41,790 bases of DNA from Chlorobiaceae bacterium. Lineage in GTDB: Bacteria > Bacteroidota > Ignavibacteria > UBA10030 > SZUA-254. A model generated the notes under the pieces. The model saw nothing but the letters and a program-made list of their open reading frames with translations. It ran no database searches and was not told the origin of the DNA. Location of the stretch: assembly GCA_013824245.1 (NCBI GenBank), contig PNNN01000042.1:1-41790 (forward strand), read 5' to 3'. Made by a program: the position numbers and the translations under genes. Of the stretch, positions 16,788 through 24,212 are shown in pieces (the stretch's first letter is position 1; each line of letters opens with the position of its first letter).

Positions 16788-17516
16788 ATGAAAACCCTTC
16801 TGAAAGACAGGCATGTATCTTTGGCCCGTGCTCTTTCTAAGCTTGGTTTCTGTTCTCGCTCTTTATCTGAAAAAATGATTTTAGCAGGGAGAGTCAGCAT
16901 AAATGGGAAGCCATGTTTAAACCCATCTTATCGTTGTGCACTTGCTTCGGATAAAATTAGTGTGGACAACAAGAAGATTTTTAAAGAATCGTTCAAGTAT
17001 ATAATTTTAAATAAACCGGTAGGTGTGGTCACAACCCGGTCGGATGAAAGAGGGAGGAAAACGGTATACGATTTATTAGGTGATGTTGGTCAGTGGGTCT
17101 TCCCCGTAGGAAGGTTGGATAAAGATACTTCGGGGTTGCTACTAATGACCAATGATACTCAACTCGGCAACCTCCTGACGAGTCCTGACTCAAAAATTCC
17201 GAAAACCTACAATGTTACAATCAGTGAAATTATTGCTCCGGAAGATATCGTCAAATTGCGGTCGGGTATAGTTATTGGAGAAGAAAAATTCCTGCCGGCA
17301 ATTGTAAACCGGATAGGTGAAAAACAGATAGAAGTAATTATTGTAGAAGGAAAAAATAGACAAATACGCCGGATGTTTCAATCAATAGGATACAAAGTGA
17401 TATCATTATCCCGTACAAAGATCGGAAGATTAGCATTGAAGAATTTGAAACCGGGTGAATGGAAATATCTCACGCATGAGAAAGTAAAATTTCTAAGTGA
17501 TAGTAAGAAAAAATAA
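16788..17516 (+). CDS. rRNA pseudouridine synthase, RsuA/RluB/RluE/RluF family
   Basis: 242 residues with an N-terminal S4 RNA-binding domain ([16 protein letters not shown]...[10 protein letters not shown], about 10-57) followed by the TruA-like catalytic domain. It carries the family motif [14 protein letters not shown], with catalytic Asp111, and later [11 protein letters not shown]. It isomerises a uridine in 16S or 23S rRNA. RluB (23S U2605-type) is the commonest assignment for this length, but the target cannot be fixed from sequence alone. It follows the acyl-CoA synthetase closely. A heptamer repeat and the Nudix gene come next. Confidence 0.93.
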   Translation: MKTLLKDRHVSLARALSKLGFCSRSLSEKMILAGRVSINGKPCLNPSYRCALASDKISVDNKKIFKESFKYIILNKPVGVVTTRSDERGRKTVYDLLGDVGQWVFPVGRLDKDTSGLLLMTNDTQLGNLLTSPDSKIPKTYNVTISEIIAPEDIVKLRSGIVIGEEKFLPAIVNRIGEKQIEVIIVEGKNRQIRRMFQSIGYKVISLSRTKIGRLALKNLKPGEWKYLTHEKVKFLSDSKKK

Positions 17517-17520
17517 TTTA

Positions 17521-17552
17521 ACTCATAACTCATAACTCATAACTCATAACTC
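17521..17552 (+). repeat. 7-bp tandem repeat (ACTCATA)
   Basis: Four perfect ACTCATA units plus ACTC lie in the 61-base gap between the pseudouridine synthase and Nudix genes. Such a short perfect array is prone to slippage. It could change the spacing of the Nudix gene's leader but does not touch the coding region. Confidence 0.9.
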
Positions 17553-17577
17553 AAATCTTATATCTCCATTTCAGATT

Positions 17578-18045
17578 ATGTCTAAGATCAGCAGTTCTAT
17601 CGTAGAGGTTTGTGTTTTTAAAAAAGAGAACAGTCAGGTAAAATATCTGCTTCTTCATCGAACCGCGGATGAAAAAGTATATCCCAACCTCTGGCAGTTT
17701 ATTACAGGTTCAATAGAAGGGAATGAAAAAGCAAAAGAAGCTGCAATTCGGGAGTTGGCAGAAGAGACCGGTTTAAAACCAGAGTCGTTATGGGTTGTCC
17801 CTTATGTGCTTTCATTCTATAACGTTGAATGGGATTCGGTGAATTTATGTCCATTCTTTGCAGTTAAGGTTGATAGTGATAGTTCAATTCAAATTTCAGA
17901 CGAGCATGATGATTTCGGCTGGTTTTCATATGATGAAGCAATTCAAAAATTGGTTTGGCCCAGTTGGCGGGAAGGGTTGAGAATAGTAAATGAATATATC
18001 ACTCGCGATAGGGACTCTCACACCGATATTCACCGAATCTTCTAA
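17578..18045 (+). CDS. Nudix hydrolase, NudB-like
   Basis: 155 residues with a perfect Nudix box spanning residues 44-66: G at 44, E at 50, then REL (58-60), AEETGL (61-66). It hydrolyses a nucleoside diphosphate linked to another group and needs Mg2+ or Mn2+. The length and the ending WPSWREGLRIVNEYI resemble dihydroneopterin triphosphate pyrophosphatases (NudB) and related dATP pyrophosphohydrolases. No folate gene is adjacent, so the substrate is open. There is no signal peptide and no strong ribosome site at the start. Confidence 0.9.
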   Translation: MSKISSSIVEVCVFKKENSQVKYLLLHRTADEKVYPNLWQFITGSIEGNEKAKEAAIRELAEETGLKPESLWVVPYVLSFYNVEWDSVNLCPFFAVKVDSDSSIQISDEHDDFGWFSYDEAIQKLVWPSWREGLRIVNEYITRDRDSHTDIHRIF

Positions 18046-18136
18046 ATATTTTTAAAGTACAGAAGTCAACCGTTTCCGAATAGCTATGTCTAATTTCTAA
18101 AATCAAGATGTTTAAGTCACGTAAGGAGCTTCGGTC

Positions 18137-19144
18137 ATGAAACAGAAAATAGTTATGGTTTTGGCAGTATTGCTCAGTTTGAGCATCCTGTCGGATTTTG
18201 GATGGGGGCAAATTAAAAAGGAAATAATAAAAGTTGAAAAGAAGGTGAAGCAGGGATATTTAGGAGTTGAGATTCAGGATGTGAATAAAAAATTGAAGGA
18301 AAAGAAAAATCTTTCCGTAGATCGTGGTGCTTTCGTTCAAACAGTTGTAGAAAACAGCCCTGCCGAAGAAGCCGGGATTGAAAAAGGTGATGTCATTGTA
18401 AAATTTGCCGACGAGGCAATTGATGATAGTGAAGATTTGACGGATGCGGTTCGAGCCACAAAACCCAAAACAGAAGTGAAAGTGGAGTTGAATAGAAAAG
18501 GGGATAAAAAAACGGTTTCTGTAACTGTGGGTAAGGTTAAAACTCCGAAGGCGTTCGCATTTAATTTTGATGACGATGGGATGAGCTGGCATTCATCTCC
18601 GCCAAAAAATTCTGAACTGAAAAAGAAAATGAATATCCGTGTTTTTTCTGAAAGTGAATTTCAAGGAGTGCAACTGCAACCGCTCACAAAACAGCTTGGT
18701 GAATATTTTGGCGCGCCATCGGGAAAAGGTTTACTCGTTACAGAGGTTGAGAAAGCAAGCGAAGCTGAAAAGGCGGGAATGAAAGCGGGTGATGTAATCA
18801 CCAAAGTGAATGGAAACAAAATAAAAGATCTCGGCGATCTTCATGAGGAATTATCCGATGCTGAAGGTAAAGATGCATCAATCGAGATTATGAGAGATCG
18901 AAAGTCGATGATTTTAAATATGAAGATTGAAAAAGAAGATGATGAAGAAGAGGATGATGACTGGTCGGGAAAAATAATGCTAAGTCCCGGAGCGAATTGT
19001 ATGAAATCATTTTGCATTCAGATACCAAGTCAGAGAATCGAGAAAGAACGTTTGCAGGATAAACTGTATGATCTTCGTAAAGATATTGAAAGAGGAGTAC
19101 ATAAGATTAAACAGGCAATCCGGCGCGAGTTTCGCGAGTCATAA
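18137..19144 (+). CDS. Exported double-PDZ protein without a protease domain
   Basis: 335 residues. A signal peptide (VMVLAVLLSLSILSDFGWG) is followed by PDZ 1 (about 39-133, with GYLGVEIQDV and SPAEEAGIEKGDVIV) and PDZ 2 (about 176-265, with GKGLLVTEV and SEAEKAGMKAGDVITKVNG). An acidic patch DDEEEDDD (268-275) and a basic, probably coiled-coil tail (IEKERLQDKLYDLRKDIERG) complete it. There is no trypsin-like domain and no His/Asp/Ser triad, so it is a periplasmic adaptor or substrate-recognition protein rather than a protease. AAGGAG is well placed before the start. An HtrA protease is encoded at 40171-41685, but no link between the two is shown. Confidence 0.88.
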   Translation: MKQKIVMVLAVLLSLSILSDFGWGQIKKEIIKVEKKVKQGYLGVEIQDVNKKLKEKKNLSVDRGAFVQTVVENSPAEEAGIEKGDVIVKFADEAIDDSEDLTDAVRATKPKTEVKVELNRKGDKKTVSVTVGKVKTPKAFAFNFDDDGMSWHSSPPKNSELKKKMNIRVFSESEFQGVQLQPLTKQLGEYFGAPSGKGLLVTEVEKASEAEKAGMKAGDVITKVNGNKIKDLGDLHEELSDAEGKDASIEIMRDRKSMILNMKIEKEDDEEEDDDWSGKIMLSPGANCMKSFCIQIPSQRIEKERLQDKLYDLRKDIERGVHKIKQAIRREFRES

Positions 19145-19179
19145 CGCTTTTTCTTGGTTTAGATTTAAACCTTCTTTTG

Positions 19180-19224
19180 AAAGTACAAGGTTGTTCGATA
19201 AATCGGACGAACTTGTACTTTTTA
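19180..19224 (+). terminator. Rho-independent terminator after the PDZ protein gene
   Basis: Stem AAAGTACAAG (19180-19189) / CTTGTACTTT (19212-19221), with an inner GTTCG/CGAAC pair, followed by a T-rich tract. Confidence 0.85.
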
Positions 19225-19323
19225 TTTATTTTCTTATATTTTAAAAACAATTCAACCCTGATCTGTTCTACCTCTCGCTGTTCGAACCGATCATAAGAAA
19301 CTATCATCAATATCATTGCGTTC

Positions 19324-20709
19324 ATGAAATTCTATTCTTTTCTTCTTTTTGTGCCGGTTTTAGCGACATCAACCAATCTAATTGCACAAAATTTACAAGA
19401 ACCACGCCCATACGAAATTGCTGCCAAACAAATTATAGCTGAAGGATTACAATCGTGCTGGGCTTTTTCAATGCTCGAAAATTTATCATTAAAAATCGGA
19501 CCGCGTTTAGTTGGATCATCTCAGGCGGCGCAGGCAGTTGAGTGGGGAATTAAAACAATGAAAGATTTAGGATTCCAAAATGTTCACACCGAGCCGTGTA
19601 TGGTGCCTCATTGGATCAGGGGACCTATTGAAGAAGCATCGATATTAACATCCGATGGGAAAATCATTCCAATAAATATTTGTGCGCTCGGTGGCAGTAT
19701 TGCAACAATGGAAAATGGGGTCACGGCTGAAGTTCTTCAAGTGAAATCATTCGACGAATTGAAATCTTTATCCGATAAAGCAAAAGGAAAAATAATATTT
19801 TTTAACCGTCCGATGGATAAAAGTAAAATTAATCCTGGTGAGGCATATGGCGGTGCAGTCAACCAGCGCGGAAGTGGTGCGGTTGAAGCGGCGGCGGTTG
19901 GCGGTGTTGCGGCTCTGGTTCGATCTATGACAATGCAATTGGATAATGTTCCTCATACCGGTTCGATGCATTATATCGATACAATTCCAAAAGTTCCTGC
20001 GGCGGCAATAAGCACTGTTGGCGCAAATTTATTGGATAGCTTATTAGCTGTTGATAAAAATTTAAAAGTAAATATTCAACTCACATGCCAAACCCTGCCC
20101 GATGTAGAATCGGCGAACGTTATTGGTGAGTTAATTGGAACGGAAAATCCTGAAGAAGTTATAGTAATTGGCGGTCACCTCGATAGTTGGGATAAAGGAC
20201 ATGGCGCACACGATGACGGCGCAGGCAGTGTTCATGTGATTGAAGCATTAAGGTTGCTGAAAGAACTTGGGCTAAAACCAAAGCGTACGATTCGTGCCGT
20301 ATTGTTCATGAATGAAGAGTTCGGTCTCAACGGCGGCGTCGCTTATGCAAAGAGAGATCGTCCCGGCGAAAAGCATATCTGTGCCATAGAAACCGACGCC
20401 GGCGGATTTACTCCGCGAGGTTTCGGAGTAGGGGCAGATTCGATTGCGTTTCCCAAATTTGCGCGATGGAGTTATCTTCTTGACCCGATTGATGCGGGAC
20501 GAATAACCCGTGGCGGCGGCGGTGCTGATATCTCTGAGTTGGCTAAGCTTGGTGTAATAACTATCGGTCTTAGGGTAGATGGTCAAAAGTATTTTGACTA
20601 TCACCATTCGGATAACGATACAATCGATAAGGTTCATCCGCGAGAGCTTGAGCTTGGCGCTATCGCTATTGCAATTTTTAGTTATGTCATCGCACAAGAG
20701 GGTATATAA
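19324..20709 (+). CDS. M28 family zinc aminopeptidase/carboxypeptidase-like, with PA-type insert
   Basis: 461 residues, exported (signal peptide to about residue 22). Residues about 130-240 are a PA-like insert (VKSFDELKSLSDKAKGKIIFF), and the C-terminal half is the M28 di-zinc peptidase. Metal and catalytic residues visible are GGHLDSWD (His285, Asp287), the HDDGAG segment (Asp near 297), MNEEFG (Glu331, Glu332), TDAGG (Asp358) and DYHHSDNDT. The architecture matches plasma glutamate carboxypeptidase-like enzymes, which release amino acids from dipeptides. No clear ribosome site is present. It is followed by a palindrome cluster and then a second M28 gene. Confidence 0.93.
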   Translation: MKFYSFLLFVPVLATSTNLIAQNLQEPRPYEIAAKQIIAEGLQSCWAFSMLENLSLKIGPRLVGSSQAAQAVEWGIKTMKDLGFQNVHTEPCMVPHWIRGPIEEASILTSDGKIIPINICALGGSIATMENGVTAEVLQVKSFDELKSLSDKAKGKIIFFNRPMDKSKINPGEAYGGAVNQRGSGAVEAAAVGGVAALVRSMTMQLDNVPHTGSMHYIDTIPKVPAAAISTVGANLLDSLLAVDKNLKVNIQLTCQTLPDVESANVIGELIGTENPEEVIVIGGHLDSWDKGHGAHDDGAGSVHVIEALRLLKELGLKPKRTIRAVLFMNEEFGLNGGVAYAKRDRPGEKHICAIETDAGGFTPRGFGVGADSIAFPKFARWSYLLDPIDAGRITRGGGGADISELAKLGVITIGLRVDGQKYFDYHHSDNDTIDKVHPRELELGAIAIAIFSYVIAQEGI

Positions 20710-20753
20710 AAGTAAAAGAGACATCTGAAATATTATTCTAGAAAAAATACCGA

Positions 20754-20856
20754 AACTGTTGAAACAGTTGATAATCATCTCTTTGCATCAGTAACCCACG
20801 ACTTAAGTCGTGGGTTAATTAATCATTTGCTCATCGAGAAACCGTTTCAACGGTTT
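20754..20856. repeat. Cluster of three short palindromes (REP-like)
   Basis: Three inverted repeats: AACTGTT/AACAGTT (20754-20769), a 26-bp perfect palindrome with arm TAACCCACGACTT (20792-20817), and AAACCGTT-tc-AACGGTTT (20839-20856). Tight 0-2-base centres and grouping in one intergenic region are typical of REP/BIME elements. The CCCACGAY core recurs at 27726-27745. They lie between the two M28 peptidase genes. Confidence 0.75.
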
Positions 20857-20918
20857 GTAAGTAATTTTCAGAAGTCTCCCATCTTTAATAATAATTCATT
20901 CAATAAACTGAGGTCCGC

Positions 20919-22526
20919 ATGAAATATTTTTGTTACATCTTGATTTCCGTATTTCTCTTCATCAATCTGCTGCCCGCGCAATTTGTGCCGGAGAAATTCG
21001 ATTCTGCCGCTATTGCGCAAATCAGAGATGAGGGAATGAATCGTTCCAAGGTGATGGAGTATTTAAGTTATTTAACCGATGTATATGGTCCGCGTCTTAG
21101 TGGTTCGCCCGGATATATGACAGCGGCAAAATGGGCAAAAGATCAACTCATTTCTATCGGTTTGGAAAATGCTCATCTTGAAGCGTGGGGACCTTGGGGA
21201 AGAGGTTGGAGTTTGAAGAATTATTCAGCAACTGTTTTTGGCAGACAAAATTTTCCTCTAATATCTTATCCCAAAGCATGGTCACCAACTCTAAGCGAGG
21301 TCGTTGCAGATCTTGTTTTACTCGATGCGAAAACCGACAGCGCGATTGAAACTTATCGCGGTAAATTAAAAGGTAAGTTTGTGCTGTTGAGCGATTCAAG
21401 AGAAATCAAGATACCGTTTGAACCTTATGCGGAACGCGATGCTGATTCAAGTTTATTGAAACTTGCAAATTCCGATGGTCAACGTCGTGGCGGTCGAAGA
21501 TTTGAGATGACTCCTGAGATGAAACAACGCCAACTGATTTCTTACCGTAAAATGCAGCTTTGTTTTGATGAGGGCGCGAAAGCAATTCTTACGATCAGCC
21601 AGGGCGATGGCGGAAATGTTTTTGTCGCCGCCGCATCGTATCCACAGCATCCTGATTCAGGTTGGTCGAGCGGTGCAAAAGTTTACGATTCAAAAGCGCC
21701 AAAATTGATACCACAGGTCTCAGTAGGGGCTGAACATTATAACCGCCTTGTCCGCATGATTCAGAAAGGCGAGAAACCCAAATTAGAATTAGAGATAGAA
21801 GCCGAGTTTAATAAAGCCGATTCCGGCTATAATATTATCGCGGAAATTCAGGGAACCGATTTGAAAGATGAGATCGTAATGATCGGAGGTCACTTCGATT
21901 CATGGCACGGCGGAACAGGTGCGGCAGATAATGCTACGGGATCTTCTGTCGCGATGGAAGCGATGAGGATAATCAAAACGCTCAATCTAAAACCCCGACG
22001 AACCATTCGTATCGGATTGTGGGATGCGGAAGAGCATGGTTTCCTCGGCTCGCGCGGATATATTACAAAACATTTTGCTGAGCGGGAAGGTGGTTCATCT
22101 AACCCGGATAGAAAGATTGTTTATAAACCGGAAGGAGAAAAATTTTCGGTTTATTTCAACGATGATAACGGCGCAGGAAAATTCAGGGGAATCTATTTGC
22201 AGGGGAATGAAGCTTGCCGCACAATATTCCGTTCATGGCTGAAACCGTTTAATGATTTAGGTGCATCGACAGTTACCGTAGCGAGCACAGGTGGCACAGA
22301 TCATCAGGCATTCGATGGTTACGGATTGCCCGGGTTCCAGTTTATACAGGATGAACTCGATTACGGTTCGCGTGTTCACCATGCAACTATGGATGTTTAT
22401 GATAGATGTCCGCCCGAAGATCTGAAGCAAGCAGCAGTGATAATGGCTGCATTCGCATATAATGCGGCAATGAGGGATGAAAAGATACCAAGGAAGCCAC
22501 CAGTAGAACAAAGAGGAAATCGTTAA
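20919..22526 (+). CDS. M28 family peptidase, exported
   Basis: 535 residues, signal peptide to about residue 20 (MKYFCYILISVFLFINLLPAQ). A PA-like insert (about 120-270) is followed by the M28 domain: GGHFDSWHGGTGAADNATGSS, GLWDAEEHGFLGS, FNDDNGAGK and GGTDHQAFDGYGLPGFQ, with the late His in VHHATMDVYDR. All metal-ligand segments of the family are there, so it is likely an active zinc peptidase. GAGG precedes the start. It is about 75 residues longer than the adjacent M28 protein, with clear divergence in the middle, so this is an old paralogue pair rather than a recent duplication. A bidirectional terminator follows. Confidence 0.93.
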   Translation: MKYFCYILISVFLFINLLPAQFVPEKFDSAAIAQIRDEGMNRSKVMEYLSYLTDVYGPRLSGSPGYMTAAKWAKDQLISIGLENAHLEAWGPWGRGWSLKNYSATVFGRQNFPLISYPKAWSPTLSEVVADLVLLDAKTDSAIETYRGKLKGKFVLLSDSREIKIPFEPYAERDADSSLLKLANSDGQRRGGRRFEMTPEMKQRQLISYRKMQLCFDEGAKAILTISQGDGGNVFVAAASYPQHPDSGWSSGAKVYDSKAPKLIPQVSVGAEHYNRLVRMIQKGEKPKLELEIEAEFNKADSGYNIIAEIQGTDLKDEIVMIGGHFDSWHGGTGAADNATGSSVAMEAMRIIKTLNLKPRRTIRIGLWDAEEHGFLGSRGYITKHFAEREGGSSNPDRKIVYKPEGEKFSVYFNDDNGAGKFRGIYLQGNEACRTIFRSWLKPFNDLGASTVTVASTGGTDHQAFDGYGLPGFQFIQDELDYGSRVHHATMDVYDRCPPEDLKQAAVIMAAFAYNAAMRDEKIPRKPPVEQRGNR

Positions 22527-22531
22527 ATTTA

Positions 22532-22555
22532 AAAGCCGGTCATCGACCGGCTTTT
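22532..22555. terminator. Bidirectional Rho-independent terminator
   Basis: Stem AAAGCCGGT / ACCGGCTTT with loop catcg, with T-tracts usable on either strand. It separates the convergent M28 peptidase and anti-sigma factor genes. Confidence 0.9.
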
Positions 22556-22578
22556 TATTATGCTCAAATTAAATATTA

Positions 22579-23472
22579 TCAATTCCTTTTTTCATTTTTA
22601 AGATCAATAATGAATATAAATTGTTCAGGAGTAATATCCGAAAGGTCGGGTGGTAACTTTTCTTTCACAAACAGAAGATATTTCCCTGCAATATTTGCAT
22701 AATATTTCCGGTCAATGATGAATTGCAAAGTATCCAATATATTACCGGGATGGTTAATCTTATAACTGGTCTCAATCGAAATTAGATTATCGAGAGGATT
22801 TTTCAGGATTATCTCATACCTTAGCGAATCGATTTTAGAATGTGGAATATAGAGAAGTACTCTCGCTCCAGATGTTGATGGATCATCAATCAAATTGGTT
22901 GTTCCAATTCTCTCGTTGCCACGTGTGGAATTTTGGTACCTGAGCACAAGACTTGCATATTGCTTTTCAGGAGACGATAATTTATTGTCGATGTTGAAAT
23001 TGGTTACAAGTGTCAGAGCGACAATGAAAATCACGGCGGCAATCGCAAAGACATCGACGAATTTTTTGGATAGGATTAGTTCCAATCTATTACCAACCAT
23101 TAGTTTTTCAGGCATGCCGTCCATCTGCTTTTGACGTTCACCATTTGCAACCGGGTAGGTACTGCGTATCATCTCGATATCTGATCGGCAATCAACACAG
23201 GTCCGGAGGTGAGATTCGATACTTTCCAAACCCAACTTGTCCGATTCATAATATCTTTCGAGGTATCCTACGATTTGTTCAGGTGTAAGATGATTTTCTG
23301 CTAACCTTAGAGCGTGTCGAGCCGTAACCTCTTTCGCTTTCAGCCAGAACTCAAATTCCTTTTTAAGTTCCCCTGAATCTCTGAGAGCATCTTCAACCAA
23401 CTTCTTTTCATCCGGTTCAAGAGTGCCTGCAATATAAAACGGTATTAGCTTTTTTATTTCTGAATATTCCAT
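22579..23472 (-). CDS. Transmembrane zinc anti-sigma factor
   Basis: 297 residues. The N-terminal part has two zf-HC2/anti-sigma modules in tandem: the first (residues 1-44, SEIKKLIPFYIAGTLEPDEKK) has lost its metal ligands, and the second keeps the canonical HLRTCVDC (His88, Cys92, Cys95). A single membrane segment lies at about 139-158 (VDVFAIAAVIFIVALTLVT), leaving a C-terminal ~140-residue domain outside the membrane with no named family. It would hold the sigma factor encoded 38 bases upstream at the membrane until a signal releases it. Gene order sigma then anti-sigma is the usual regulatory pair. The outside domain is where a signal or protease would act. Confidence 0.88.
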   Translation of the reverse strand: MEYSEIKKLIPFYIAGTLEPDEKKLVEDALRDSGELKKEFEFWLKAKEVTARHALRLAENHLTPEQIVGYLERYYESDKLGLESIESHLRTCVDCRSDIEMIRSTYPVANGERQKQMDGMPEKLMVGNRLELILSKKFVDVFAIAAVIFIVALTLVTNFNIDNKLSSPEKQYASLVLRYQNSTRGNERIGTTNLIDDPSTSGARVLLYIPHSKIDSLRYEIILKNPLDNLISIETSYKINHPGNILDTLQFIIDRKYYANIAGKYLLFVKEKLPPDLSDITPEQFIFIIDLKNEKRN

Positions 23473-23510
23473 AGGTTCTAATATTAAGTCGTTTTAAAAC
23501 AAGAATAGTT

Positions 23511-24056
23511 TCATGTGATATGTTTGCGGATGTTGATAGCTTCTTCTTTACATCTGAAAACACGCGTTTTAATTGTAGATTCCTTGACCTTTTCTTTTTT
23601 GGCAATTTCCTGATAAGATATTTTTTGACGGAAAATCATGGTCCAAAGCTGTCTGCATTTCTCATCGATCAGATTCCATATACGGTTGAAAATGATTGTC
23701 TCTTCTTCTGTTATAGTGATGGTATAAGGATTCTCCGGAGCTGGGGGATCGTTGGTGATGCGAGATGGTTGCCGCCGCTGCCTGCGGATGGCATCTATGA
23801 GAGTGAAACGTGTAATCTGTTGAACGTATGCTTTCAGCGTGGATTTGTGTTGGAATTGCTCCGAGCGCAAATTTACCAGAAGTTTATATAACGTATCAGA
23901 GCGGATATCATCCGGCTGGATTCTGCCGGACCAGAGGAAACGTTGAATAATTTCAGTTATCCACCCGCTTACAACACGATAGCTATCCTGACTACCGGCA
24001 AGGAAACCATTGATTATCTCTTGATCTGATACTATATTTTCGTCGGTTTTGCGCAT
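23511..24056 (-). CDS. ECF-type sigma-70 factor
   Basis: 181 residues, with sigma regions 2 and 4 only. Region 2 spans about 13-98 (DSYRVVSGWITEIIQRFL, ending in a basic DAIRRQRRQPSR). A proline-rich linker NDPPAPENPY joins it to region 4 (about 117-178), which has the helix-turn-helix KISYQEIAKKEKVKESTIKTRVFRCKE. It directs RNA polymerase to target promoters when not bound by the anti-sigma factor in the next gene. Its start faces the TPR-CHAT gene across 156 bases. A weak TTTG-N20-TATTTTCA lies upstream on the minus strand. It cannot be placed in a numbered ECF group by eye. Confidence 0.9.
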   Translation of the reverse strand: MRKTDENIVSDQEIINGFLAGSQDSYRVVSGWITEIIQRFLWSGRIQPDDIRSDTLYKLLVNLRSEQFQHKSTLKAYVQQITRFTLIDAIRRQRRQPSRITNDPPAPENPYTITITEEETIIFNRIWNLIDEKCRQLWTMIFRQKISYQEIAKKEKVKESTIKTRVFRCKEEAINIRKHIT

Positions 24057-24132
24057 TTGGCTTCAATGAAAATACAGATTTCGTTCAAAAGAGTCAAAAA
24101 GATGGGTTAGAAAAAAGTGCCGAAAAATTGTA

Positions 24133-24164
24133 TTTGATTTTTAGCTGAATCTCTGATATATTTG
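24133..24164 (+). promoter_or_regulatory. Bacteroidota-type promoter for the TPR-CHAT gene
   Basis: TTTG (24133-24136), a 20-base spacer and TATATTTG (24157-24164) match the primary-sigma consensus TTTG-N19/21-TAnnTTTG. A start near 24171 gives a leader of about 42 bases to the ATG at 24213. This suggests basal expression of the CHAT gene by the housekeeping sigma factor, whatever the ECF sigma does. Confidence 0.6.
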
Positions 24165-24212
24165 ACAAATCACTTTAGAGGGCATTTCCATTATTATTTA
24201 GCGCATGTGAAA

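Noticed and set aside
17521-17552. CRISPR array
   Set aside because: The units are 7 bp with no spacers; it is a simple tandem repeat.
20919-22526. Recent tandem duplication of the M28 gene
   Set aside because: The two proteins align only around the metal sites and differ in length and insert, so the pair is old or independently acquired.
24162-24212. TTG start adding 17 residues to the TPR-CHAT protein
   Set aside because: The TTG lies within the promoter -7 match and there is no ribosome site; the ATG at 24213 begins a clean signal peptide.
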